Assembly: GCA_019802505.1 (NCBI GenBank)
Contig: JAFMOC010000024.1
Span: 866,001-930,000, forward strand
DNA length: 64,000 bases
Reading direction: 5' to 3'
From: Corydoras sp. C115
Taxonomy: Eukaryota > Chordata > Actinopteri > Siluriformes > Callichthyidae
The position numbers were made by a program, and so were the translations under genes. Positions 32,951 to 45,018 of the stretch are shown here, piece after piece. Position 1 is the stretch's first letter; each line of letters begins with the position of its first letter. The notes under the pieces were generated by a model. The model was not told the DNA's origin and made no database searches. It worked only from the letters and a program-made list of their open reading frames with translations.

Positions 32951-33022
32951 AGAGAATTACTACATGCCCGCTGTAATTATTCCCTCCTCATGATAGCAAC
33001 AACACAGTGACATGCCCTTAAT

Positions 33023-33380
33023 CAAGTTCAAGTAATTTATTTATATGGCGCCTTTTACAACAGTACATTGTCACAAAGCAGCTTTACAGTGTTATAAGGC
33101 TGAACCCCCAAAGAGCAAGCCAAAGCAACAGTGGCAAGAAGAAACTCCCTGTTATGTTGTTATCTTAAGGAAGAAACCTTGGGAGGACCAAGGCTCAGTG
33201 GGGACTCATCCTCCTTGAGCGGCCGGGCCGCATCAACAGTGTAGGACACTAATATACAGATTGTGTGATGATCAGGTGACCCATATTTAACAATTGGAAA
33301 AGTCCATTGAGGGCGTCCTGCAGGACTGCTGGTCCAATAGAAACCTCTTCTCTCTTCTCTTGAGCAGAACCATGGATACA
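33023..33380 (+). mobile_element. Element D, uninterrupted
   Basis: CAAGTTCAAGTAATTTATTTA, CACAAAGCAGCTTTACAG, GGAAGAAACCTTGGGAGGAC, and GTCCTGCAGGACTGCTGG. This is the intact reference for the two nested cases. Confidence 0.82.
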
Positions 33381-33496
33381 GGGCTGACAGCACCTTCAGG
33401 AATTTAGCAACACCTCAAAAAGTTCATCATGCGCTCATTAATGATTACATTATGGCGGACCACAATGGTATCAATACCTACATCGGTTTCGTTCAG

Positions 33497-33766
33497 GGTG
33501 GTTAGTGAGCTTAGTGGTTAGCACATTCGCCTCTCAGCACTACGGGTTCGAATCCCAATCTGGGAGGAGTTTCTATGTTCTCCCCGTGTCTGCGTGGGTT
33601 TCCTCCTGGTTCTCCGGTTTCCTCCCACAGTCCAAAAACATGGATCAAGGTCAATTGAGTTCTCCAAATTGCCCCATATAGAGTGTGTTTGTGTGAGTTC
33701 TCCTCTGGATAGGCATGGGGAACCCCCCTGGGACCCTAGTAGAGGATAAAGCAGAAGATAATGGAT
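33497..33766 (+). mobile_element. SINE-A with 3' internal deletion
   Basis: GTGAGCTTAGTGG head, B box GGGTTCGAATCC, and a jump from TTTGTGTGAG to TTCTCCTCTGG. Target duplication GGTTTCGTTCAG (33485-33496) and GGTTTCGGTCAG (33767-33778). Confidence 0.93.
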
Positions 33767-34774
33767 GGTTTCGGTCAGTGCAGGAAATTACGTGAAGATG
33801 GCGCCATGAGTAAGAAAGTTCAAGATGGCAGCATTGTGAGCGTTACGGGTCGAATTTCGAAATGGAACTTTTTAAAGCCAATTTGCAGCCTTCTGCCTGA
33901 GTTAGAGCGAAGATACATATCACACTTATTAAGCTACAGTTTGGATCGTGAGTTGGCATTCCAAGCGACACTTGAGAACGTCAGTCGCCACAACTAGACT
34001 CTCTTCATCATGCCTGCTTTGTTCACACAGCCCTCGCCGTCTGAAGAGTCGATTAGGTATTTGTGTTGGCTGCTAATGCTTAGAACCTTTTGGCACACAT
34101 GTACGCCCCCACAACCGGCGCGCTTACTCATCCCCGTTCTCATTATCAAATGGCTGACGATAAACTTTCTACTTCCCCCGGACTTATCATTTCCTATCGC
34201 GTGCTGTTGATCGGTGGTGCGAGAAAAAAATGACCCCCGCTGACTAGCTATGTTAATCACTCTTCACATCAGGAAATGATTAAATGAGCCCTACTATGAT
34301 TAGCATCACTTATCGCCTGAGCGACACAGCCATGGGCACCGAAAGGCACTCCTGCTCTGGTATTGTCCCCTAGGCTGAAATTTAAATGCAGTGAATAATG
34401 ATAAGGGCTGCCGTGTCTCAATACACTCAGCAAAATCGGAATATGTTAAACATGCGCCAGTTTTAGGCAAAGCCGGAATAAAACGGCTCCCGAACAATAT
34501 ACTGAATCCGCTGAAAGTGAAGTCAGGTGAGGATATTGCAAGGTGGTGGAACATACACTGAGATTCTAGTCCATGGTGACATCATTTCATCATGCGGTTC
34601 AGAGTGTTCAACTGTTGTTTCATGCTGCTGAGGTTCTACCTCGTGTGCCACTGGTTTCAGATCACGTATGCTGAAAAAATTCTATTAAAGGTGATACTTT
34701 GTGTCTTTGCAACAATACTGAAATCAACTATGCAATGATTATTTGTATGAAGACGCCAAAGTGTGTATGAAAAT
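33767..34774. other. Unique intronic DNA
   Basis: A 78-codon open frame at 33761-33997 begins in the SINE tail and has no known motif. I do not call it a gene. Confidence 0.4.
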
Positions 34775-35109
34775 CATCCATCCATCTTCTGATTTACCCT
34801 CTACTAGGGTCGTGGGGGGTAGGGGTTCCCCATGCCCATCCAGGGAGAACGTACACCCAGGACAGGGCGCCAATCTATCGCTGGGCACACTCACTCACAC
34901 AGACACACACAAACACACTCTATATAGGGCAATTTTGGACAATTCAGTTGACCGTGATCCATGTTTTTGGACTGTGGGAGGAAACGGGAGAACCCGGAGG
35001 TAACCCACGCGGACACAGGGAGAACGTGGAAACCACCCAGATTGGGATTCGAACCAGGAATTCCAAGTGCTGAGGGGAGAATGTGCTAAGGACTAAGCCA
35101 CCATTCCAC
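34775..35109 (-). mobile_element. SINE-A, near full length
   Basis: CATCCATCCATCTTCTG to GGACTAAGCCACC, with a small deletion in the GAACG-TACACCC region. Confidence 0.92.
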
Positions 35110-35518
35110 AATAATAATTGCATCTTTATGAACAACAAATGTTCCGTAAAAGATTTATATTTGTATTAGAAGGCTAGGACGTTCCGGAGATGTCTGCAGT
35201 TCTGATTCTAATATCTGTCAATGGCAGTTAAAGGTAAGTGAGGTTTAGGAATGTTAAGGCAATTTCTTCCCTGAGAAGATTATATTTCTTTTACAAATAA
35301 AAATTCGACAGATTGATACTTATTTTATTTGGCAGTCATAAAAGAAGTGCTAAATAACGCACACTCAGAAGTGCTTTGCTAAATAAACATCGCAGTGAAC
35401 TTAATGAAGCCGAAAAAACAGAGTAGCTTTGTAATGTGACATTCACGTCTTGAGGGTTTGGGTTCGAGATTTGTTCCAACTGTGGATGCTTTACAAGCCA
35501 AATATCGAGAAATATCGA
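35110..35518. other. Unique intronic DNA
   Basis: Nothing recognised. Confidence 0.4.
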
Positions 35519-35670
35519 GATCCCCTCGTGGGTTTTATCCAGGTTCTCCGGTTTTCTTCCCACAGTCCAAAAAACATGGATCAAGGTCAATTGAATTCTC
35601 TAAATTGCCCCATATAGAGTGTGTTTATGTACGTCTGTGTGAGTAAGTGTGATAGATTGGCGCCCTCTCC
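35519..35670 (+). mobile_element. SINE-A fragment (core and middle)
   Basis: CCCCTCGTGGGTTTTATCC to GATAGATTGGCGCCC. No head or tail. Confidence 0.85.
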
Positions 35671-35697
35671 AATATATAAGGGCTTATATATATATAA

Positions 35698-36034
35698 GGG
35701 TGGCACGGTGGCTTAGTGGTTAGCACGTTCGCCTCTCAGCGCTAGGGATTCCCGGTTCGAATCCCCATCTGGGTGGAGTTTCCATGTTCTCCCTGTGTCT
35801 GCGTGGGTTTCCTCCGGGTTTCCTCCCACAGTCTAAAAACATGGATTAAGTCATTTGAATTCTCCAAATTGCCCCATATAGAGTGTGTGTGTGTGAGTGA
35901 GTGTGTGCCCAGTGATAGATTGGCGTCCTGTCCTGGGTGTATCTGCCCAGCGCCTGAAACGTTCTCCCCTGGATGGGCATGGGGAACCCACCGCGACCCT
36001 ACTAGAGGATAAAGTGGGAGATAATGAATGAATG
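35698..36034 (+). mobile_element. SINE-A, young subfamily
   Basis: GGGTGGCACGGTGGCTTAGTGG, B box GGTTCGAATCC, the CCCCATCTGGGTGG variant, and GAATGAATG tail. Confidence 0.95.
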
Positions 36035-36039
36035 TTATA

Positions 36040-36362
36040 TATATATAGTGTGTGTGTGGTTAGTATGTTCTATGTTCGCCTCTCAGCACTCGGAAACCAA
36101 GTGTCCATGTTCTCCTCGTGTCCACGTGGGCTCCTCTTAATTCTCCAGTTTCCCACCCCAAAACATGGATCACGGTCAGTTGAATTCTTCAAAATTGCCC
36201 CATACAGTGTGTGTGTTTGTGTGTGAGAGAGAGTAAGTGTGTGCCCAATGATAGATTGGTGCCCTGTCCTGGGTGTCCTTCCCCAGCGCCTGAAACCTTC
36301 CCCCCTGGATGGGCACGGGGAACCCCTGCTGCGACCCTAGTAGATAAACGACGGATGGATGG
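36040..36362 (+). mobile_element. SINE-A, GT-headed B-box-less variant
   Basis: TATATATAGTGTGTGTGTGG joins directly to GGTTAGTATGTTC. The B-box segment is replaced by ACCAAGTGTCCATG. Tail GACGGATGGATGG. Related to 38688-38980 and 57720-57990. Confidence 0.88.
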
Positions 36363-37054
36363 AATATCGGTGCCTATAGGATGTTCGTTTCCCTCCAATG
36401 TTCCCTTTTATGGTACACCACGCCAAGTTTTTAAATATATGTGGGTTACGACGGAGTGCGAGTGTGGGAAGAAAGAGCTGCAGACTGAGAGGACGAGCTA
36501 CAACAGTGGAGTGTTTTTTGCTGCAAATCCAAATATAGATTTTTCCCGTCCATCAAAGTGGCCCCCTGGCCCATTGCCAGACTGTATTGATTTACTTTAC
36601 AAAGTACTTGAATGGGTTAGATATCTGTGATTACCCAATTCATTACTGTAGTCTTTCAGAGTGGTAGGAAATTAGATAAAAGCATGGCGAGATGGGATAA
36701 CCTCAGAATGTACTGCATATGCATGGCTGGCAGAGTAAAGTGCACTCTAAACCAATTAGGTCAGTTGGAATCAAGATGAAATGACATGTTTTCATTTCTT
36801 TTATTCGCCAACGTGCGTTTTCCTCGAAGAGGCTGGGGATAAATATAGCGATATCTTCCATCTGAGATGGATGGAGACGTGTATCGTCACTTGCATCTTG
36901 AACGCCTTTCAGCACAAGCACACAGAGCCATCTTGTTTACACGGTCTTAATAAAAGCCAGCTGTGAAACTCTCCGATGTGATTAGGTTCACAACAAGGAC
37001 TTTATTATTAGCAGCACTCACACTTATTCTTATGGATCTTATAGCGTACTGTAT
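36363..37054. other. Unique intronic DNA
   Basis: The open frame crossing 36211-36630 mixes SINE and unique sequence; not a gene. Confidence 0.4.
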
Positions 37055-37180
37055 ACAGTACAGACCAAAAGTCTGGACACACCTTCTCATTCAAAGAGTT
37101 TGCTTTATTTTCATGACTATGATAATTGTAGATTCACACCGAAGGCAACTATGAATTAACACATGTGGAATTATATACAG
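37055..37180 (+). mobile_element. Fragment of another terminal-repeat element
   Basis: CAGTACAGACCAAAAGTCTGG, ACACCTTCTCATTCAAAGAG and TTATTTTCATGACTATGA form the end of a repeat I recognise as widespread in vertebrates, family not assigned. Cut by the SINE-A at 37181. Confidence 0.65.
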
Positions 37181-37534
37181 GGCGGCACGGTGGCTTAGTG
37201 GTTTGCACTTTCGCCTCTCAGCGCTAGGGATTCCTGGTTCGAATCCCAATCTGGGTGGAGTTCCCATGTTCCCCCCGTGTCCGTGACCAGGTTTCCTCCG
37301 GGTTCTTCGGTTTCCTCCCACAGTCCAAAAACATGGATCAAGGTCAATGGAATTTTCCCAATGACCCCATATAGAGTGTGTTTGTCTGTGTGAATGAGTG
37401 AGTGTGTGCCCAGTGATAGATTTGCGCCCTGTCCCTCGTGTATCTGCCCAGTGCCCGAAATATTCTGCCCTGGAAGGGCATGGGGAACCCCCCTGCGACT
37501 CTAGTAGAGGATAAAGCTGAAGATGGATGGATGG
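37181..37534 (+). mobile_element. SINE-A, full length
   Basis: GGCGGCACGGTGGCTTAGTGG, B box GGTTCGAATCC, and tail GATGGATGGATGG. Confidence 0.95.
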
Positions 37535-37544
37535 ACTTACCAAT

Positions 37545-37901
37545 GAGGCATGGTGGCTTAGTGGTTAGCACATCCACCTCTCAGCGCTAGGGATTCCTGG
37601 TTCGAATCCCAATCTGGGTGGAGTTTCCATGTTCTCTCCGTGTCCGTGTGGGTTTCCTCCGTGTTCTCCGGTTTCCTCCCTCAGCCAAAAACATGGATCA
37701 AGATCAATTGAATGCACCAAATTGCCCCATATAGAGTGTATTTGTGTGTGTGTCTGTGTGAGTGAGTGTGTCCAGCGATAGATTGGCGCCCTGTCCTGGG
37801 TGTTACTGCCCAGAGCCCGAAACATTCTCCCCTGGATGGGCGTGGAGCAACCCCCGCGACCCTAATAGAGGATAAAGCAGAAGATAATAGATGGATGGAT
37901 G
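37545..37901 (+). mobile_element. SINE-A, full length
   Basis: GAGGCATGGTGGCTTAGTGG, B box GGTTCGAATCC, and tail ATAGATGGATGGATG. Only about 10 bp from the previous copy. Confidence 0.95.
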
Positions 37902-38463
37902 AGCCATAAGTCTCCTTCTCGTGAGCCTCTTGTATTTTTCTTGCTGTGTACTGTTGTAGCTCATCTGCTTTGAGTGTTCCATGTTCTTCACAGGTACATT
38001 TCTGATCACCTCAGCTGTTTAACAGACTAATGAATAGATTTTCACCTGCAGAAGCTGTGCTCTGTTTTTTCTATTTTTTATTTTTTTTTTTGCCTCTCGC
38101 ATCTTTCTGTGTGAACCGTTTCCGATGTTTAATACGAACATTATCTCAAGCTCTCAAATCAAGATCGCATGGTGTTACGCACTGTGCAGCTGCAACAATA
38201 GCGGGATAATTGGATAATAAAGCTGGTACCCAGCTAAAATCATCTCCGCACAGAACATCTAGTTAAGGAGGTCACCGGCAAAATCCAGTGATTATTTATT
38301 TATTTTTTATAAATACTCAGCTTATTAAAAAAGCCAAGTTCATACAAGTAAATGAGCAAAAGGATGAGGTATGAGTCTGCGTTCGGTAGGACTAGTGTGT
38401 TATGTAGATGTGCAAACATAAAATACATAATAAAAAAAATAAATAAATCAGCAATTTTTAAAT
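37902..38463. other. Unique intronic DNA
   Basis: T-rich at 38068-38091. 38170-38280 is a candidate constrained block by appearance only. Confidence 0.35.
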
Positions 38464-38546
38464 CTCATCTCATCTCATTATCTTCTGCTTTAACCTCTAC
38501 TGGGGTTGTAGGGAGGTTCCTAATACCCATTGAGGGGAGAACCTTT
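38464..38546 (-). mobile_element. SINE-A fragment (3' end)
   Basis: CATCTCATCTCATTATCTTC to TACCCATTGAGGGGAGAAC, joined at once to a + strand piece. Confidence 0.85.
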
Positions 38547-38687
38547 TCGAATCCCATTCTGGGTGGAGTTTCCATGTTCTCCCCGTGTCCTCGTGGGTTT
38601 CCTCCGTGTTCTCCGGTTTCCTCCCACAGTCCAAAAACATGGATCACGGTAAATTGTATTCTCCAAATTGCCCCATATAGAGTGTGT
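38547..38687 (+). mobile_element. SINE-A fragment (from B box)
   Basis: TTCGAATCCCATTCTGGGTGG to ATTGCCCCATATAGAGTGTG. It inverts against the preceding fragment. Confidence 0.87.
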
Positions 38688-38980
38688 TTGTGTGTGTGGT
38701 TAGTACTTTCACCTCTCAGCACTGGGAATCCATGTTTCCATGTTCTCCCTGTGTCCACGTGGGTTCCTCTGGTTTCCAGTCCAAAAACATGGGATCAAGG
38801 TCATTTTGAAATCTCCAAAATTGCCCCATATAGTGTGTGTCTGTGTGAATGACTGTGTGCCCAGCAATAAATCAGCACCCTGTCCTGGGTGTATCTGCCC
38901 AGTGCCCGAAACGTTCTCCCCTGGATTGGCATGGGGAACCCCCCCGCGACCCTAGAGGATAGATAATGGATGGATGAATG
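38688..38980 (+). mobile_element. SINE-A, GT-headed B-box-less variant
   Basis: GTGTGTGTGGTTAGTACTTTC, CAGCACTGGGAATCCATGTT joined to TCCATGTTC, and tail GGATGGATGAATG. Confidence 0.88.
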
Positions 38981-39176
38981 ATTGACACAGTGCAGAATGT
39001 GACCCGGGTATCACTGACTATACCCGAGCAGCATAATTAAAAGGGGCAGATACTGTAGGGTACTTGGTTGAGAGGGCTCCCTGGAACAGCATCATTTCGG
39101 TGCCACACCCTCCACTAGTGACGAGCTGGATGAGGAGGTGAAATGCCATTGAAACAATATGCTGTCCTTCATTTGA

Positions 39177-39213
<37 letters not shown>

Positions 39214-39740
39214 TTTGTGCCATTGTTTTCTCTAAACCACAGTCGCTCTGCTGTCGTTCCCTCATTGCCGATTCCTCTCAGTTTTCTCACCGTCTGTCTC
39301 TCCCTGCCCATTTCCATCGACTTTGACGAGCAAGCTCAGGGGTGAGTGCTGGATACCATCACCCCTAACGAGTTCGGACTTTCATCTAATAGCATGCGAT
39401 AATGTTTCCAACGACGGGTAATAATGTATCCCTCAGAAAGTCGTTGGTGAACGAGCTCCCTCTGTTCTCCACCTCGTCAGAAAGCAGAGCTACAAACCTC
39501 CTTCACATCAGTGGGCTCGTCCATGCTGCCATGTCTCTGTACATGTAATGGACATTGACAGCTTCCATTCCCTCATGTATCTCCGCGCACTTTATCCAAC
39601 GAGTTCAGGAGGCATCCCAAGGGGAATGTACCTACATAAACTCAGCTCCCTCGGTATACCATTCTGTTGATGTACACACAAGGCTACGATGTGCCCTTCT
39701 ATGTTTGTGTAAGTAGTATTTCTGTAGTATGACTGAATGA
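38981..39740. other. Unique intronic DNA with a (GT)n
   Basis: A GT array of about 16 units lies at 39178-39211. 39220-39560 has no recognisable repeat. Confidence 0.5.
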
Positions 39741-40038
39741 CGGTGGCAGATTGGTGTAGTGGTTAACACGTCTGCCTCTCTGCTATTCGATTTTATTTAA
39801 GTTCTATCTACTTGGAAATTCTCCTCGTGGGTTCTCCAGGTTTCCTGCCAAGTGATCCAAGGTAAATGGGCTGATCTAAATGCCCCTATATAGTCTGTGT
39901 GTGGGAATGATTGAGTGTGTGCCCAGCAATTAATTGGCGCCCTGTCCTGGGTGTATCTGCCCAGCGCCTGAAACGTTCTCCCCTGGATGGGCATGGGGAA
40001 CCATCCCTAGTAAAGGATTAAGTGGGATATAATGAGAT
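39741..40038 (+). mobile_element. SINE-A tandem run, copy 1 (diverged)
   Basis: CGGTGGCAGATTGGTGTAGTGG. The B box is replaced by TATTCGATTTTATTTAAG. Ends GGGATATAATGAGATG. Confidence 0.88.
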
Positions 40039-40374
40039 GGGGCGGCACGGTTGTTAGCACGTTTGCTCACAGTTCTGGGAATCCAGCTTTGGATCCCGAT
40101 TTGGGAAGAGTTTCCATGTTCCTGTTCCCTGTATCTCCGGGTTCTCCAGGTTTCCTCCCACGGTCCAAAAAGTGATCCAAGGTAAATTGGCTGCTCTAAT
40201 TGCCCCATATAAAGTGTGTTTGTGTGTGTGTGTGTGTGTGTCTGTGTGAACAAGTGTGCCCAGTGATAGATTGGCGCCCTGTCCTGGGTGTATCTGCCCA
40301 GCGCCTGTAACGTTCTCCCCTGGGAAGATGAGGAACCATCCCCTAGTAAAGGATTAAGCAGAATATAATAAGAT
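40039..40374 (+). mobile_element. SINE-A tandem run, copy 2
   Basis: GGGGCGGCACGG, A box partly deleted, degenerate B box TTTGGATCCCG, and tail GAATATAATAAGATG. Confidence 0.9.
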
Positions 40375-40708
40375 GGGGCGGGACGGTGGCTTAGTGGTTA
40401 TCACAATCACTCTCAGCGCTGGGGATCCAGCTTCGGATCCCAATTTGGGTGGAGTTTCCATGTTCTCCCTGTATCTCCAGGTTCTCCCGATTCCTCCCAC
40501 AGTTGAAAAAAATGGATTTGAGGCTGCTCTAAATTGCCCAATATGAAATGTGTCTGGGTGAGTGAGTGTGTGGCCAGCGATAAATTAGCGCCCTGTCCTG
40601 GATGTATCTGCCCAGCGCCTTATACGTTCTCCCCTAGATGGGCATGAGGAACCCTCTTCCCCCCCGCGACCCTAGTAGAGTATTAAGTGAAAGATAATGA
40701 ACGAATGG
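40375..40708 (+). mobile_element. SINE-A tandem run, copy 3
   Basis: GGGGCGGGACGGTGGCTTAGTGG, degenerate B box CTTCGGATCCC, and tail AATGAACGAATGG. Confidence 0.91.
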
Positions 40709-40815
40709 CAGCTCTAAATTGCCCATTGATAGTGTGCTTGTGCTCCTAACGGATTGGCGCCATGTCTTTGGTGTATCTCCGTTGGATGGGCATGGGGTAT
40801 TTGATGGGCATGGAC
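40709..40815 (+). mobile_element. SINE-A tandem run, copy 4 (fragment)
   Basis: CAGCTCTAAATTGCCC to TTGGATGGGCATGGGG, with a second TGATGGGCATGG. Confidence 0.8.
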
Positions 40816-41344
40816 CCGAGGACAGGAATAATGTTTGTACAACATTTAAAAGTCATGTTACTCAGACTACAGGTCTCAAATTGCCTTAAAATCGCAAAAC
40901 CTATGGACAGGATCTATTTTCTGCTTGTTTTGAATCATGTCAGTCGTCGTTTTGTGGCTGGCTCGCTCTGGGCTCTTTAATTTTGTGCTGTCTGAGAGTT
41001 CCTCCACCAGGAACAGCAGCGCTGGAACAAAGAGCAAGGTCAGGGCCATGCAATGCCATTACACAATCAGAGAGAAAGAGGAGAGGAGGGAAAGTGGCTT
41101 AGGGACGTGACTGTGTAAGCTCTAGGTGGATCAGACTTTGTCTGATAGAACCGATGCAGAGGGCAGTCTATGGTCAATATGCTGGCGGGCTGCGACGGAA
41201 CGCTCTTTGTTCTGTATTAGGTGCATTATACATTGCGATTGCATTGTTTATTTATACTATATTATTTAAGTTTGTTTTGTGTAAAGCTAACCATTCGTGC
41301 TGTAGTTTTGTACAGTGTGTACAGTATTCAGGTTATGTGGAAGT
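40816..41344. other. Unique intronic DNA
   Basis: Nothing recognised. Confidence 0.4.
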
Positions 41345-41646
41345 TCATTCATTATGTTCCTCTTAATCCTCTACATGGGTCATGGACGGGGTTCCCCATG
41401 CCCATGTTTCAGGTGCTGGGCCAATTTTTTGTGGGCGCACACACTCACTCATTCACCCACACTCCTATATGGGGCAATTTAGACCACTAAGTTTACCTTA
41501 AATCCATGTTTTTGGACTGTGGGGGGAAACTGGAGGACCCCACGCAGACACAGGGAGAACATGGAAACTCCACCAAGTTTGGGATTTGAACCTGGATCCT
41601 CAGCGCTGAGAGGAGAACCTGCTAAACACCAAGCCACTGTGCCACC
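41345..41646 (-). mobile_element. SINE-A, diverged
   Basis: TTCATTCATTATGTTCC to ACCAAGCCACTGTGCCACC, with a deletion after CATGCCCATG. Confidence 0.9.
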
Positions 41647-41657
41647 AGTTGTTTTGT

Positions 41658-41943
41658 TCATTCAGTCATTCATTCACTATCTTCTGTTTAAGTCCATACT
41701 AAGGTCACATGGGGGGGGGGTTCGGGTGCTGGGCAGATACAGATACACACTCACTCACATAGACACTCACTCATTTTCACACACACTATATGGGGCAATT
41801 TAAACCATTCAGTTTACTTTGAATCCATGTTTTTGGACTGTGGGAGAAAACCAGAGAACCCAGAGGAAACCCACACGGACACGGGAAGAACATACAAACT
41901 CCACCCAGATTGTAATACGAACCTGGATTTTCAGTGCTGGGTG
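41658..41943 (-). mobile_element. SINE-A, deleted
   Basis: TTCATTCAGTCATTCATTC, with the CATGCCCATCC block replaced by a G-run, to CCTGGATTTTCAGTGCTGG. Confidence 0.88.
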
Positions 41944-41944
41944 G

Positions 41945-42282
41945 GGGTTGTGCTGAGGGGGGGGGGGTGCTGAGGGGGGGTCCCCATGCCCATCCAGGGG
42001 AGAACGTTTCAGGCGATGTCAGATACACCCAGGACAGGACGCCAATCTATCGCTGGGCACACACTCAATCACACACACACACAAACACACTCTATATGGG
42101 GCAATTTGGAGAATTCAGTTGACCTTGATCTATGTTTTTAGACGGTGGGAGGAAACTGGAGAACCCGGAGGAAACCCACGGGGACACAGGGAGAACATGG
42201 AAACTCCCCCCAGATTGGAATTCGAACCTGGATCCCCAGCGTTGGGAGACCAACGTGTTAACCACTAAGCCAACATGCCGCC
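41945..42282 (-). mobile_element. SINE-A, tail replaced by G-rich DNA
   Basis: G-runs at 41957-41986, then CCCCATGCCCATCCAGGGG to CTAAGCCAACATGCCGCC. CAGTTGTTTT occurs at 41646 and again at 42282, flanking this copy and the previous one as a pair. Confidence 0.9.
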
Positions 42283-42545
42283 AGTTGTTTTTTTTTTCCT
42301 CAGTCAGTTAAATACAGGTTCTTTTTCTGATAAGAACTCACCAAGAAGCGACTTAAAATTGCAATCACACATAAATAATGGTTTACACCATTTGTAGGAC
42401 ACGTCATCGCAAGCCCAGGCTAATTAACGACTAGTGGGTTAGTACAGACTTCCACTATGAACTCAACAACAGCTGAGGTACTGCATTCTGACCTTTTTAT
42501 TAAGACAGGCAGGAGTATCCTCATTGGAGCTCAGTGTTGTATATG

Positions 42546-42580
<35 letters not shown>

Positions 42581-43124
42581 GACACACACTCTTTGGTTTG
42601 GCTGAAAACAGCTGCTGCCCCAGCAGGGGTTCAGCCCCACAGGCGCTGTCTGTGTGTGTATGCATCTGACCCGTGGTCTGTTTGTTCTTACCCTCACCGG
42701 GGCAAGTAAACAGCTGCACCTCGGGCTAGATCAACGTTTTTTGCCCTGCTTTATCAGGTTGTGTAAACTTCTACTAATGCTTGTCAGTGTGTTTTCCTTG
42801 TTTCACTGTAGTCAGCATGAAAACGTCCCTGTTGACATTGGCCCTAACCCTGTCCTGTAGGATAAAATATTGCTAAGTGAAGTGGTTTGGTCTAGCTTCG
42901 TATTTTCTTTCCGATTCTCACTAACTCGTAAGTGGCTCTCGGCACAAATGCTGGAAATGGAAGCTAATTCAGTTACCGCTAAGCAGGTTTTATCAGGAGA
43001 TTCTTCAAATGGAATTAGGGCGGCGTAATCTTACTAACACACCCCAGATGCTACATTAGCCGCAGCCTTACTCCACAGGTACCCAGTATGTTGGCATGGA
43101 GGGTAGCAGCTGAGGTGTGTGTGT

Positions 43125-43163
<39 letters not shown>

Positions 43164-43933
43164 AAGGGAGCTCTGATGTCAGTCTTGGCTTCCTGGGTTG
43201 CTCCTCTGAAACTCAATACTCGTGATGTTTGGTCTGCGTTCTCCCCGGAGTGCCTGAGCATTTAAACACGGCAGAGCGGCTGCAAGATGATGAAATGTGT
43301 CGGAGTCGGATCGGGTTCCCAAAGCTTACCGTCCACTTCCGCGGTTCCGTCCGCCGGGCCATTTCAGCCGTGTCTGGCGGATCTCGAAGTGCGCCGTATG
43401 TTTATATGCCCCGAGGCGGTATTCGCAACTTGCAGTTTTTCGGTCTCTGGGGGAAGCTACGTCTTTGCTTTGGTGCTTTTCCTTTTCTTACACACCTAAT
43501 TAAATTCATTAGCTAATTGTCAAGCTTTTTGCGATGTGATTGAGGCTTTGAGGAGGAAACCACAAACATCTGGCGTGTGTTTAACGCCCAGGACGGGCCT
43601 TGAAATCCCCACGTTTTAGTAATCTGACCTTTTTACTCACTTCGGCATGAACAGTTGATGTCATTGACCCAATACAAATACAGGTGTTTGGACAATCACT
43701 GTACCACAATCGCGGAAGTGAAAGTTAGTTCTGCAAATCCTGTACTTCCTTTGTTTTAATCACATTGGATCTTTTACATACTGGTTTGCAGATGATAAGC
43801 CGCATGTAGAATGTGCTACTGTTGTTGGCTGAGGCATTTGTTTTACTTGCTCTACGCAGTCTCACACTGACACTATGGTTTTGACAACAGATTTGTAAGG
43901 TCTCAATTAAACAGAATCTAGGTTTTATAAATT
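42283..43933. other. Unique intronic DNA with two dinucleotide arrays
   Basis: CA array at 42549-42579 and GT array at 43127-43162. Open frames at 43229-43516 overlap in three frames without motif. No exon called. Confidence 0.5.
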
Positions 43934-43941
43934 TGAGTTGC

Positions 43942-44282
43942 TAATTCATTCATTCATTATCTCCCGCTTTATCCTCTAGTAGGGTCGCGGTGGGGTTCCC
44001 CATGCCCATCCAGGGGAGAACATCTCGGGCGCTAGGCAGATACACCCAGGGCAGGGCGCCAATCCATCGCTGGGCACACACTCACTCACACAGACACACT
44101 CTATATGGGGCAATTTTGAGAACTCTATTGACTTGATCTATGTTTTTGGACTGTGGGAGGAAACCGGAGAAACCCACGCGGACACGGGGAGAACATGGAA
44201 ACTCAACCCAGATGGGAATTCGAACCGGGAATCCCTAGTGCTGAGAGGCGAACGTGCAAACCACTAAGCCACCATGCCCCCC
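43942..44282 (-). mobile_element. SINE-A, young subfamily
   Basis: ATTCATTCATTATCTCCCGC to CTAAGCCACCATGCC. Target duplication TGAGTTGC at 43934-43941 and 44283-44290. Confidence 0.96.
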
Positions 44283-44319
44283 TGAGTTGCCAATAAACAT
44301 ATATTTTATCAACATATAT

Positions 44320-44460
44320 ATCCATCCATTATCTTTTACTTTATCCTCTACTAGGGTCGCGGAGGGGGGGGTTCCCCATGTCCATCCAGGGGACAACGTT
44401 TTGGGCGCTGGGCCGATACACTCCGGACAGGGCGCCAATCCATCGCTGGGCAAACACTCA

Positions 44461-44539
<79 letters not shown>

Positions 44540-44681
44540 TATATGGGGCAATTTGAAGCATTCAATTGACCTTGATCCATGTTTTTGGACTGTGGGAGGA
44601 AACCGGAGAACCTTGAGGAAACCCACGTGGACTCACCTACATGGAAACATTCTAAGCACCACTAAGCCACCGTGCTGGCCT
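44320..44681 (-). mobile_element. SINE-A, head deleted, large CA expansion
   Basis: ATCCATCCATTATCTTTTAC to CACTAAGCCACCGTGCTGG. The B-box section is lost (CATTCTAAGCACC). Confidence 0.93.
44463..44530. repeat. (CA)n microsatellite inside SINE-A
   Basis: About 33 CA units, at the position of the ACACTCACTCACACA segment in other copies. Confidence 0.96.
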
Positions 44682-44721
44682 ATAATCATATATATTCTAA
44701 TATATTCTCTCATTAATATAC

Positions 44722-45018
44722 AGCAGCAGTCAACAGGTTGGACACGCCCCCTTCTTGCTCCATTGTCTGTTTCCTTCACTTACCATATAGATGGACTTTG
44801 CAGTTTTACAATTACAGACTGTAGTCCATCTGTGTTCTTTGTTTTGTTAGTCCCCTGTTGGTTCTGTTCTCTATTGGTCAGGACCATCACAGAACAGGTA
44901 TCATTTGGGTGGTGGATTGTTTATTGTCAGTTCTGCAGTGACACTGATGCGGTGAGGGGGTTTTAGTGCACTCAGTGACACAGCTGGGTTAGGAGTAATG
45001 CACCAATCAGGCTCCGCC
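44722..45018 (-). mobile_element. MITE-M, one half, reversed
   Basis: GGTTGGACACGCCCCC, CTTACCATATAGATGGAC, AATTACAGACTGTAGTCC, CCTGTTGGTTCTGTTC and TGCAGTGACACTGATG. The other half is missing. Confidence 0.87.

Noticed and set aside
36363..36630. Possible exon (77-codon tail of a long open frame)
   Set aside because: The frame starts within SINE sequence, has no recognisable domain, and no convincing splice pair was seen.
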